Assembly (NCBI GenBank): GCA_009731375.1
Contig: BJOX01000171.1
Coordinates: 296,067-316,187, forward strand
Source of the DNA: Paulinella micropora
Lineage: Eukaryota > Cercozoa > Imbricatea > Euglyphida
Direction: 5' to 3'
Length of the DNA stretch: 20,121 nt
In this document: piece after piece, positions 1 through 7,523 of the stretch
Position numbering within the stretch: the stretch's first letter is position 1
Layout: each line of letters starts with the position of its first letter
The notes under the pieces: model-generated
Told to the model about the DNA's origin: nothing
Databases searched by the model: none
Seen by the model: only the letters and a program-made list of their open reading frames with translations
Translations under genes and position numbers: made by a program

Positions 1-114
<114 letters not shown>

Positions 115-193
115 GTGAATTTTGCTGCATGGAGGAGGGGCTTTACTATGTCTTTTGATGTAGAAGCGATCGAGGTAGCAGAAGAAGGCGCAC

Positions 194-266
194 ATCCACT
201 TGCGCATCAGTTTGTGGTTCTTCCAACGCTGCACCAACTCCTGCGTCATTCATTTGATTGAATGAC

Positions 267-311
<45 letters not shown>

Positions 312-510
312 CATTCATTCATACACATGCACATCAGAGTGTGTGGTTCTTCCAACGCTGCACCAACTCCTACGTCATTTCTTTGCTTTATTTATTTATT
401 TATTTATTTATTTTTTTATTCATTCATTTATTCATTCATTCATTCATACACAAATACATCCACTTGCGCATCAGCTTATGGTTCTTCCAACGCTGCACCA
501 AGTCCTACGT
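194..510. repeat. Three copies of a ~55-bp unit separated by tetranucleotide arrays
   Basis: A unit containing GTTCTTCCAACGCTGCACCA occurs at about 194-252, 324-380 and 458-510 with few mismatches. Copies 1 and 2 are followed by (ATTG)n at 261-312 and (TTTA)/(ATTC)n at 385-448. Copy 3 runs into (GTAT)n at 511-598. The order is therefore unit, microsatellite, unit, microsatellite, unit, microsatellite, with a different tetranucleotide each time. No coding role is visible. The short open frames here are only the microsatellites read as peptide. Confidence 0.9.
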
Positions 511-598
511 GGTATGTATGTATCTATGTATGTATGTGTATGTATGTATGTATGTATGTATGTATGTTATATACGTAGAGTATGTATGTATGTATGTC
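511..598. repeat. (GTAT)n microsatellite
   Basis: Imperfect GTAT/TATG repeat immediately after the third 55-bp unit, interrupted by TATATACGTAGAG near 567-580. Confidence 0.93.
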
Positions 599-642
599 TG
601 ACCTGTATTTTCTCTGCACCGTTTTTCTTGTTGATGGCTGGT

Positions 643-665
643 AAAGTAACATCTCGGAGATACCT

Positions 666-698
<33 letters not shown>

Positions 699-747
699 TA
701 ACATCTCGGAGATACCTGAGGAGATATAGATAGATAGATAGATAGAT
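643..747. repeat. Duplicated 26-bp unit with (GA)n between copies, then (TAGA)n
   Basis: The segment AAAGTAACATCTCGGAGATA plus CCTGAG occurs at 643-668 and again at 695-720. The spacer is a GA array (about 666-694), and the second copy is followed by (TAGA)n at 726-747. This repeats the unit-plus-microsatellite pattern seen at 194-598. Confidence 0.9.
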
Positions 748-874
748 GAGATGTCGCAAAGGAATGTAGTCCTTGCAAAGGAACGCAGTTTCACATCAAA
801 CAATAATTTGTGTACTGTGCATGTGTCCGGGATGGGAATCACGGGTAGACTGTGTTCTGGAAAAAGAAGAGGAG

Positions 875-958
<84 letters not shown>

Positions 959-1057
959 TGTGTGTATGCACATGGAAAGGGTCCCAATTGTTTGTTTGTT
1001 TGTTTGTTTAAGTAAGCAAGGAAAAATGAAGAAAAAAATGAGAAATAAGTTAAATAG

Positions 1058-1111
<54 letters not shown>
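875..1111. repeat. (ATAG)n, (GTTT)n and (GA)n microsatellites
   Basis: A long ATAG array (875-958), a short GTTT array (990-1009) and a (GA)n array (1061-1111), separated by low-complexity A-rich sequence. No gene is visible. The intervening 748-874 has two near-identical GCAAAGGAA(T/C)G boxes but no coding signal. Confidence 0.95.
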
Positions 1112-1112
<1 letters not shown>

Positions 1113-1233
1113 GTAAGGACAAACTATAATCAAACGATCTGGCCCTAGAGAGCAGCAGTGCACGTCCTAATCGAAAACTGGAACTTTTTTTTTCTTTTTT
1201 AATTTAGAAGGGCAAGAAATGACAGCAAATAAC

Positions 1234-1234
<1 letters not shown>

Positions 1235-1273
<39 letters not shown>

Positions 1274-1320
1274 TTATATATATATATATATATTTATATT
1301 ATATTTATATATATATATAT
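1235..1320. repeat. (TAA)n followed by (TA)n microsatellite
   Basis: TAA repeats at 1235-1271 pass into an AT dinucleotide tract at 1274-1320. The boundary with the GC-richer sequence from 1321 is abrupt. Confidence 0.95.
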
Positions 1321-1440
1321 TGATCTGTCATGGCTGAGCCCGAGGGCCATGCGCCTCCATCCCTCGACCCAACAGGGACTACAGTGAGTATGGGGAGGGA
1401 AGAGTGACTCAAACCATCCTGCATAGAAGGCCCCAAAAGG

Positions 1441-1573
1441 AAGTCCCTACTACCCGCACAGTGTCGGGTACCTTGCAGGAAATCAACTACAAAATAAAAA
1501 AAAAAAAAAAAAAAATAAATAAGTCCCTACTACCCGCACAGTGTCGGGTACCTTGCAGGAAATCAACTACAAA
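1441..1573. repeat. 53-bp exact direct repeat flanking an A-rich spacer
   Basis: The 53 bases at 1441-1493, beginning AAGTCCCTACTACCCGCACA, are repeated exactly at 1521-1573. The 27-base spacer is almost all A with a few T. Flanking GC-rich sequence (1321-1440 and 1574-1693) shows no recognisable gene. Positions 1348-1356 and 2058-2066 share a CATGCGCCTCCATC-like string. This suggests a dispersed repeat family with an A-rich tail, but the family is not identified. Confidence 0.88.
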
Positions 1574-1693
1574 TGATTGATCTTCCCCGCGTGAGAGCTC
1601 CACGAGACTGGGTAGGTCCCGCATGGAGGTACTCACAGGGGTAGCAGACATTTCATGCGGTCTGCCAGCGCATGAGGACGTTTTGTGGTAAGT

Positions 1694-2011
1694 NNNNNNN
1701 NNNNNNNNNNNNNNNNNNNNNNNNNNNNNNNNNNNNNNNNNNNNNNNNNNNNNNNNNNNNNNNNNNNNNNNNNNNNNNNNNNNNNNNNNNNNNNNNNNNN
1801 NNNNNNNNNNNNNNNNNNNNNNNNNNNNNNNNNNNNNNNNNNNNNNNNNNNNNNNNNNNNNNNNNNNNNNNNNNNNNNNNNNNNNNNNNNNNNNNNNNNN
1901 NNNNNNNNNNNNNNNNNNNNNNNNNNNNNNNNNNNNNNNNNNNNNNNNNNNNNNNNNNNNNNNNNNNNNNNNNNNNNNNNNNNNNNNNNNNNNNNNNNNN
2001 NNNNNNNNNNN
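1694..2011. other. Assembly gap (318 N)
   Basis: Unsequenced stretch. Long open frames spanning it on either strand are artefacts of translating N. Confidence 0.99.
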
Positions 2012-2177
2012 ATAATAGTAATAGTGCTTCTCTGTCAATGGCTGATGCATTTCTGCACATGCGCCTCCATCGTCTCACCCGTGAGGGGAGTACGAAGAAT
2101 TGACGATAGGCTGTAATGACACCCCCGCAAGGGCAGTTCCAACACTTCCAGACGGGCCGGTATGTTCAATGAAAATA

Positions 2178-2441
2178 NNNNNNNNNNNNNNNNNNNNNNN
2201 NNNNNNNNNNNNNNNNNNNNNNNNNNNNNNNNNNNNNNNNNNNNNNNNNNNNNNNNNNNNNNNNNNNNNNNNNNNNNNNNNNNNNNNNNNNNNNNNNNNN
2301 NNNNNNNNNNNNNNNNNNNNNNNNNNNNNNNNNNNNNNNNNNNNNNNNNNNNNNNNNNNNNNNNNNNNNNNNNNNNNNNNNNNNNNNNNNNNNNNNNNNN
2401 NNNNNNNNNNNNNNNNNNNGGGGGGGGGGGGGGGGGGGGGG
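2178..2441. other. Assembly gap (242 N) ending in a 22-base G run
   Basis: N from 2178 to 2419, then G at 2420-2441. The same arrangement, a G/C homopolymer touching a gap, recurs at 6104-6136 and 6464-6524. It probably marks sequence-quality loss at the contig edge. Confidence 0.97.
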
Positions 2442-2518
2442 TTAAGGATTTGGATTACTGTGTGAAGGAGCGATCGAAACTTTCATAGAGCTCTTTGGAG
2501 AAACTGAAGGGAGCTTTC

Positions 2519-2710
2519 TGGATACACATCTTGTAGATGATGGTGTACAATGTCACGTAATCCTACAGGCAGTCACAGAAATCGATGCGTACTGTGTACA
2601 TATAGTGTCTGGAATGGATACACATCTTGTAGATGATGGTGTACAATGTCACGTAATCCTACAGGCAGTCACAGAAATCGATGCGTACTGTGTACATATA
2701 GTGTCTGGAA
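2519..2710. repeat. Perfect 96-bp tandem duplication
   Basis: Positions 2519-2614 are repeated as 2615-2710 with no mismatch that I can find. The unit starts TGGATACACATCTTGTAGAT and ends with TGTCTGGAA. Its length is a multiple of three, but no convincing coding frame crosses it. Confidence 0.95.
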
Positions 2711-3122
2711 ACTATGGTTTGTCCTTTCAAAGAGGAAACCCATGACGTCTGAAACCATGACGTCTGCGCCGAGAGGAGGGGGAGAGAACCTGATGCGTGA
2801 ACGTGCCTTCACCCTTCTCGATGATGAGCTAACCACAGCCATAGTTCAAGGACGACTTTATTATTTGGAGAATTTGAATGAGTATGCTTAGGTTCATAAT
2901 TTTGGATTCTGCAGCTAACTTTTTGCGACGCAAAAACACTCTGCTTTAGTTTTACCCCTTGTAATCGTACCCACATTTGCTTTGTAAAAAAGAGGATCGT
3001 GGCAACGACCAAGTATGATCCAAGTCAAGTACACACGTTGTGTAAATGACTGGCAAGGATTCGTTTGTGTTCGTGGAAAAAAGCACCAAGCATTGCACAG
3101 GAAAAAATAATGTGGAGGGCTC

Positions 3123-3213
3123 ATCAAAGAGTGTTTTCGTCATACCTGCACTTTCTCGATACCATACTTATCAAAGAGTGTTTTCGTCATACCTGCACTT
3201 TCTCGATACCATC
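3123..3213. repeat. 47-bp tandem duplication
   Basis: The unit starting ATCAAAGAGTGTTTTCGTCA at 3123 repeats at 3170, giving about 1.95 copies with at most one or two differences. On the minus strand each copy contains GTGCAG followed by GTATGA, a good 5' splice-site consensus, so the duplication may have copied an exon end. Confidence 0.93.
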
Positions 3214-3252
3214 AGACTTGATCTTCTTCCATCCCTCGTCCCATTGGATCAC
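3193..3252 (-). CDS. Candidate 60-nt internal exon, possibly cullin N-terminal-like
   Basis: On the minus strand a pyrimidine-leaning TATGTTATGTCTCAG acceptor ends at 3253, and a GTGCAG/GTATGA donor starts at 3192. The 60 nt between them are an exact multiple of three and read with Trp, Asp, Glu, Gly, Trp near the start and Gly-Ile-x-Lys near the end. This W-D-E-G-W...G-I-x-K spacing loosely recalls the first helix of plant cullin-1 type proteins. The match is only about 20 residues, its spacing is off by one, and I found no second exon nearby. A second identical donor lies 47 bases further on in the tandem copy. If used, it would add 47 nt and change the frame. Treat as a hypothesis. Confidence 0.25.
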
Positions 3253-4672
3253 CTGAGACATAACATAGACAGATTCTTTGCTACAACCGCTAAGCTTTCT
3301 CTGGTTTAAGTGGTAATGTATATCATGTTTGCTCAATATCTCTCTTGCAAAATTGCTGAAAGGGCAGTAGGCGAGCAATAGTACCTGTTGGTCTTTTGGA
3401 TTAGCAGTCATCGTTGAGGACAATCAGAAAGCAATTCTAGCGATCATGCAACTTCGCCGTCCCTGGAAAAATAGAAAAACATGAGACAAACTGTCTGCTC
3501 TAATCTATGACACTTGGACGAGAGGAAATGTTACAGTTATATGCCATCAAGCGCTCATAACATGGAACGTTATTGAGCTTTATATCATTCTATCGTCTGT
3601 CATGTATGGTGTGGACAGCCTTGTTTCTTATTCACATCAGGCAGGTTACCAACAAAACCTGTTTATGCAGTTGATTGGATATACTTATCGGTCTTTCATG
3701 GCTTACGTGGCAATGTGAACGTGGAACGTGTTTTTTGGTGAATAAGAACGAGCAATCCTGTCCTTCTAGGTACCTTCTCTCAAAACAAAATTTCACGCTT
3801 GCCACTTTTTTAAGGTCGGCGCGGCCGGTCCCTTTCTCTTTTCCGGCAAAACGGGTCGGTTTTTTTTCGCAACAGCATTTCGGAATTGTAGGTTGCAGGA
3901 TGTCCCGAACGAGCAACCGTCCGAGAAGTCTTGACGCTTGCATGTACACTCCCGGGGCTCTTCTCCCGTTTAGTCCGGGTCCACTTAAGCTTGTTGCCCT
4001 TGGTCTGTTCGGTCTTGACAATATCAGTCTGCACTGCTGCGTGCCCTGGCAAGCAACTCGCTTGCAATTGCAGCCTTTCTTCAATGCTATACTGAGGAAT
4101 GTTTGGTATTGGCCACTGTCCTCCTGGTGGCATGCATGCTCAAATGTATGCTGCATGCATATGTTTGGGTGACTGTGTATTTGTGTTTAGGAACAGGCCG
4201 TTGCCGTACATCGCTCACAACAATCACCGTGATGTCATGACTCGATTGCCGGTCCCGGATCCTCTCCTGCCACGAGCCAACAGTTGCCGCACTTGTCAAG
4301 CACTGAAGAGTCTGCAATTGCAAACACCGCACCCGCAACCGAAACTTACCGGCAACAGTGTCATGATATCGATTCCTTTTAATATTTTTTTCCCCAAGAC
4401 GTTTGCTATCGATAGTGAGCGATTCGGAGACACTTCATAATTAGCTGATCCAGGGCACCAGACAGACACAGCAGCTTGTCGATATGCTGTCGCTCTGAAA
4501 TAGATAAGATTGTCGGATGTGACCATGAAGTAGAACAAGACAGTTAACAACTAGAACTCGTACTATTTCACGTTAGCAGAATGGTACAAGGAGCGGTCAG
4601 TGGTAAGGCGTGAGGGTTTTTTGCGTGCATGTCAAGGGTTTGAACTCATGGTAAATCAAGTAATAAAAATGG
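3253..4672. other. No gene supported; possible intronic or intergenic DNA
   Basis: Open frames of up to 174 codons occur on both strands between 3632 and 4172. They overlap each other, show no recognisable motif and have unremarkable composition, so I do not call them genes. Visible local structure includes RY-type CATGCATG strings near 4130-4165 and a small GCAAGC-loop-GCTTGC hairpin near 4050-4065. Confidence 0.5.
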
Positions 4673-5050
4673 CATGACGTTAAACTGCATCGGGTCTCTG
4701 CATCATAGCATCAAACTGTGACTGCTTTTTTTTACACTTCATGTTTTCTCTTTTTGTATCTCTTGATACCTCTTCCATTTTATCTTTTCTGCTTCCCACT
4801 CAGCTCTACGAATGGCAAGTATTGTATTAAACAGCGCTTAAAAAAACTAACGATTGAAATTCTAAGTGGTGAAAAAAAAACATCTGCATGACGCTAAACT
4901 GCATCGGGTCTCTGCATGACCTTAAACTGTGACTGCTTTTTTTACACTTCATGTTTTCTCTTTTTGTATCTCTTGATACCTCTTCCATTTTATCTCTTCT
5001 GCTTCCCACTCAGCTCTACGAGTGGCAAGTATTCTATTAAAACAGTGCTT
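4673..5050. repeat. Diverged ~165-bp direct duplication
   Basis: Copy 1 is 4673-4839 and copy 2 is 4887-5050, beginning 214 bases apart. Both carry TAAACTGCATCGGGTCTCTG, a T-run, TTTTCTCTTTTTGTATCTCT and GGCAAGTATT. They differ by scattered substitutions and a short indel near 4708-4720. The divergence makes this an older event than the perfect 96-bp duplication. Confidence 0.92.
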
Positions 5051-5731
5051 GCGTAGAAAAATATATATATTAATAACGAACATAAGCAAAAGATGTCAAA
5101 TAAATAGACTAAATAATCTACTTTCCGGCCGGGTAGCACTATGTTACCGAGACCAAATATTTAATAATATAATAACTGTCTAACTACTTGTAGAATGAGG
5201 AATACCTAACGTAGAAGGGACTGCGTACTCTCCAAGCCAAGAATAACCGAACAGACCGGAACATCGGGTAATGCCATTATATACCGGATGATAATCCCCT
5301 CTCCCCCTCGAGCGGGCCCTCGTCAGGGTGCCGCGCCGCGAGAAGTCAAGTTACGATCAGCCGATCCAAACCTGGATAAAATGTGAAAAATTATCACGAG
5401 TGACTGTCAATGACCAGACCCCATGTCCTCGGATAGAATGGCACCCCCGTGTTGACCTAAATTCACTCACCCCTTAAACCTAGTGTGGGACTATACCGTA
5501 GTAGCCCCTGATAAATATTAATAATTCCACTGTTTCCGCCTGAGTAAAATCCGTTTCATTCCGTTACTCATACTTTCGGCCCCATCGGCCCCCCAAAAGG
5601 GGTTTTGTACGAATTCCTTCGTATAAAAACTGCCTCTTTATGACTGTGGCTGTCTCACGTTACCTTCTGCTGCCTTATACCGATATGCCTATGTTTGACA
5701 TGAGCCCTCTCATGTGAAACTGCCGACTTGT
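5051..5731. other. Non-coding stretch, possible distal part of a retroelement LTR
   Basis: No gene is visible. On the minus strand, which is the retroelement sense strand, a TATATAA box can be read at about 5276-5283. On the plus strand a TATAAAA box lies at about 5625-5631, next to a small TACGAA-TTCC-TTCGTA hairpin. Either could be promoter DNA of an LTR, but no second LTR copy is available to define borders. Confidence 0.3.
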
Positions 5732-6021
5732 GAAAATTACCAATGAATCGGTTGGTAATTTGAAGAAGTGACCGCCTTATCCAATCAACCCCCGTCAGAA
5801 TAAGAAAATTGCCAATGAATCTGTTGGTAATTTGAAGAAGTGACCGCCTTATCCAATCGACCCCCGTCAGAAAAAGAAAATTGCTAATGAATCGGTTGGT
5901 AATTTGAAGAAGTGACCGTCTTATCCAATCGAACCCCGTCAGAAAAAAGAAAATTACTAATGAATCTGTTGGTAATTTGAAGAAGTGACAGCCTTATCCA
6001 ATCGACCCCCGTCAGAAAATT
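5732..6021. repeat. Four 72-73 bp tandem units with internal hairpin and CCAAT box
   Basis: Units start at 5732, 5804, 5876 and 5949. Each has two parts. The first is an inverted repeat, AATTACCAA, an 8-base loop, then TTGGTAATT. The second contains TTATCCAATC and CCCGTCAG. The stem is perfect in unit 1. In units 2-4 the left arm carries A-to-G or C-to-T changes while the right arm is constant. The repeats lie about 1.5 kb downstream of the integrase stop on the element's strand and resemble the reiterated enhancer blocks found in some LTR U3 regions; that role is inferred. Confidence 0.92.
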
Positions 6022-6103
6022 TTTTATGAACTTATGGCCCCAGGTGACGTTGTAGTCCCGGTCGCGCCGCCCAGAAGTGACTGAAAACGTCGCTGAGAGA
6101 AGG

Positions 6104-6136
6104 CCCCCCCCCCCCCCCCCCCCCCCNNNNNNNNNN
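6104..6136. other. 23-base C run ending in a 10-N gap
   Basis: C at 6104-6126, then N at 6127-6136. Both the real length of the run and the distance across the gap are unknown. Confidence 0.97.
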
Positions 6137-6461
6137 GAAACGACCCCAAGTACCACTTATAGACCTACCCATCTATCCATCCAGTTTCTCCGTTTGTTAT
6201 CCCCCTTTTGTCCCCCTGTCTTCAGGTCGTCCCGTTGTTGCCCCGTATCGTCCCCTTGTCGATCCTTCCTTCCCCATTCCTCTCCTTATCCCTTTTATAC
6301 TCTATCCCTATCTATTACTATCCGACCTATAATCTATCCGATTCTATTACTATCCATTCTATATTCTATCCATCCTATAATCTATCCCATTCTACTACTA
6401 TCCGTCCTATAATCTATCTCCTCTCCCCCTATTCCGCCATCTCACATTCCGTCTTCCGCGT

Positions 6462-6463
<2 letters not shown>
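6137..6463. repeat. Pyrimidine-rich tract with degenerate CTAT-type repeats
   Basis: The plus strand is rich in C and T. Between about 6303 and 6420 the strings CTATTACTATCC and CCTATAATCTATC recur irregularly, about three times each. The open frames here are low-complexity shadows. Pyrimidine on this strand means the element's sense strand is purine-rich. Confidence 0.7.
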
Positions 6464-6514
<51 letters not shown>

Positions 6515-6524
6515 NNNNNNNNNN
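6464..6524. other. 51-base C run ending in a 10-N gap
   Basis: C at 6464-6514, then N at 6515-6524. This is the longest homopolymer in the window and abuts a gap of arbitrary fixed length. Confidence 0.97.
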
Positions 6525-7040
6525 CCGCCTGCCGAGCGGTAAGTGTCTTCCAGTCGGCGTTCCGCCGTCTTCGCGTCCCTGCGCGGCAAAATAAAAATAG
6601 ATTCCATGGGTGGCACATTCCGAGTGTACCATGGCCTTGCTCGCCCTATAGGCTCGTTGCCCTTCCGCGGTACCTGTGGGTGTATTTGTATTACCCCCTC
6701 CCTTCTCCTCTTCTTCTTCATTCTTCATCTTTCCTTTCATCCTCTCAGTCTTTCCCTTCATCCTTTTCCCGTACGTACCCCGTACGCTTACGCTTTGTCA
6801 AGCCACCGCAGGCTGAGGGTGAATATCAACAAGTGAGCGTGAGGATGATCAGTCCGTCAAGTCATTGACCTCGCTCCCCGCGGGTTAAAATATTATCCTC
6901 CAAAGGGTTATAAGCCTGTCATCGCGTCCCTGCGCGGAAAAGAATTGTATCGTCGCGCCCTGCGCGAGATAAGATTATCCGACATCGCGCCCTGCGCGGA
7001 AATCCCATCCTCCGAGACAGGTAGAAGTAATCGTCGTGTA

Positions 7041-7074
7041 ATTTCATGTGTTCGTCTCCGCCAGCACATGAAAT
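7041..7074. repeat. Hairpin, 10-bp perfect stem
   Basis: ATTTCATGTG at 7041-7050 pairs with CACATGAAAT at 7065-7074 around a 14-base loop. It shares its CATGTG/CACATG arms with the hairpin at 7119-7150. Confidence 0.9.
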
Positions 7075-7118
7075 AATACAATTCGTGTCATGGCCCTTGC
7101 ATGTACGTGTCGTGCATT

Positions 7119-7150
7119 TTTCATGTGCTGTCGGCAACCAGCACATGAAA
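7119..7150. repeat. Hairpin, 12-bp perfect stem
   Basis: TTTCATGTGCTG at 7119-7130 pairs with CAGCACATGAAA at 7139-7150 around an 8-base loop. With the hairpin 78 bases upstream it forms a duplicated stem-loop pair. Confidence 0.92.
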
Positions 7151-7262
7151 GTTCACGATTAGTATCGTGGTTTCTGTACATAGACCATTATTTTCCAAAA
7201 GGTTGACTTTTCGATTCCCGGTCAGACGATGACGTCCGTACCCTCGCGTTCCTGCGCGTACC

Positions 7263-7281
7263 AAGTGTATACCATACACTT
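7263..7281. repeat. Hairpin, 8-bp perfect stem, 3-base loop
   Basis: AAGTGTAT (7263-7270), ACC, ATACACTT (7274-7281). It immediately follows the fifth TCGCG motif. Confidence 0.88.
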
Positions 7282-7403
7282 CAGGATCAAGCGATCCGCG
7301 TACCATCAGCCACTTCCCCCGGGCGCACCACCCCGGTTTCGGTCATCTTCTTATCTTTTCATTCTTCTCTTTTTCACTCACTTCTCGTCTCTCTCTCTTC
7401 CTT

Positions 7404-7408
<5 letters not shown>

Positions 7409-7470
<62 letters not shown>
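7409..7470. repeat. (CT)n microsatellite
   Basis: Pure CT repeat of about 60 bases on the plus strand, GA on the element's sense strand, starting about 55 bases past the last pol stop. A purine run is expected just upstream of a 3' LTR (polypurine tract), so this array may have grown from one; that is inference. Confidence 0.95.
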
Positions 7471-7473
<3 letters not shown>

Positions 7474-7523
7474 CCTCCCCCTCCCCATCCTCCGCTCCGT
7501 CCCCGAGGGGCGCTTCCTTCCCC

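Larger units (their letters stand above)
6571..7257. repeat. Five dispersed copies of a TCGCG-CCCTG-CGCG motif
   Basis: Near-identical 15-16 base motifs of the form TCGCG(T)CCCTGCGCG lie at about 6571, 6922, 6953, 6984 and 7243. Each can fold as CGCG, a 5-6 base loop, then CGCG. The three central copies are 31 bases apart, within a short tandem block (6920-7000) that also contains GATAAGATTATCC. No protein is encoded here. Confidence 0.85.

Noticed and set aside
302-1148. Open frames of 60-134 codons over the microsatellites
   Set aside because: They translate tetranucleotide or GA/TAGA arrays into simple peptide repeats; no coding signal.
1487-2488. Long frames across the N gaps
   Set aside because: Most of each frame is unknown bases, so openness is meaningless.
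3632-4172. Overlapping 165- and 174-codon frames on opposite strands
   Set aside because: No motif, no plausible composition, and both strands open at once suggests chance.
5732-6021. CRISPR-like array
   Set aside because: The units are directly tandem with no unique spacers, and the context is eukaryotic.
6208-6868. Proline-rich proteins over the C runs
   Set aside because: Created by the homopolymer and the 10-N gaps.
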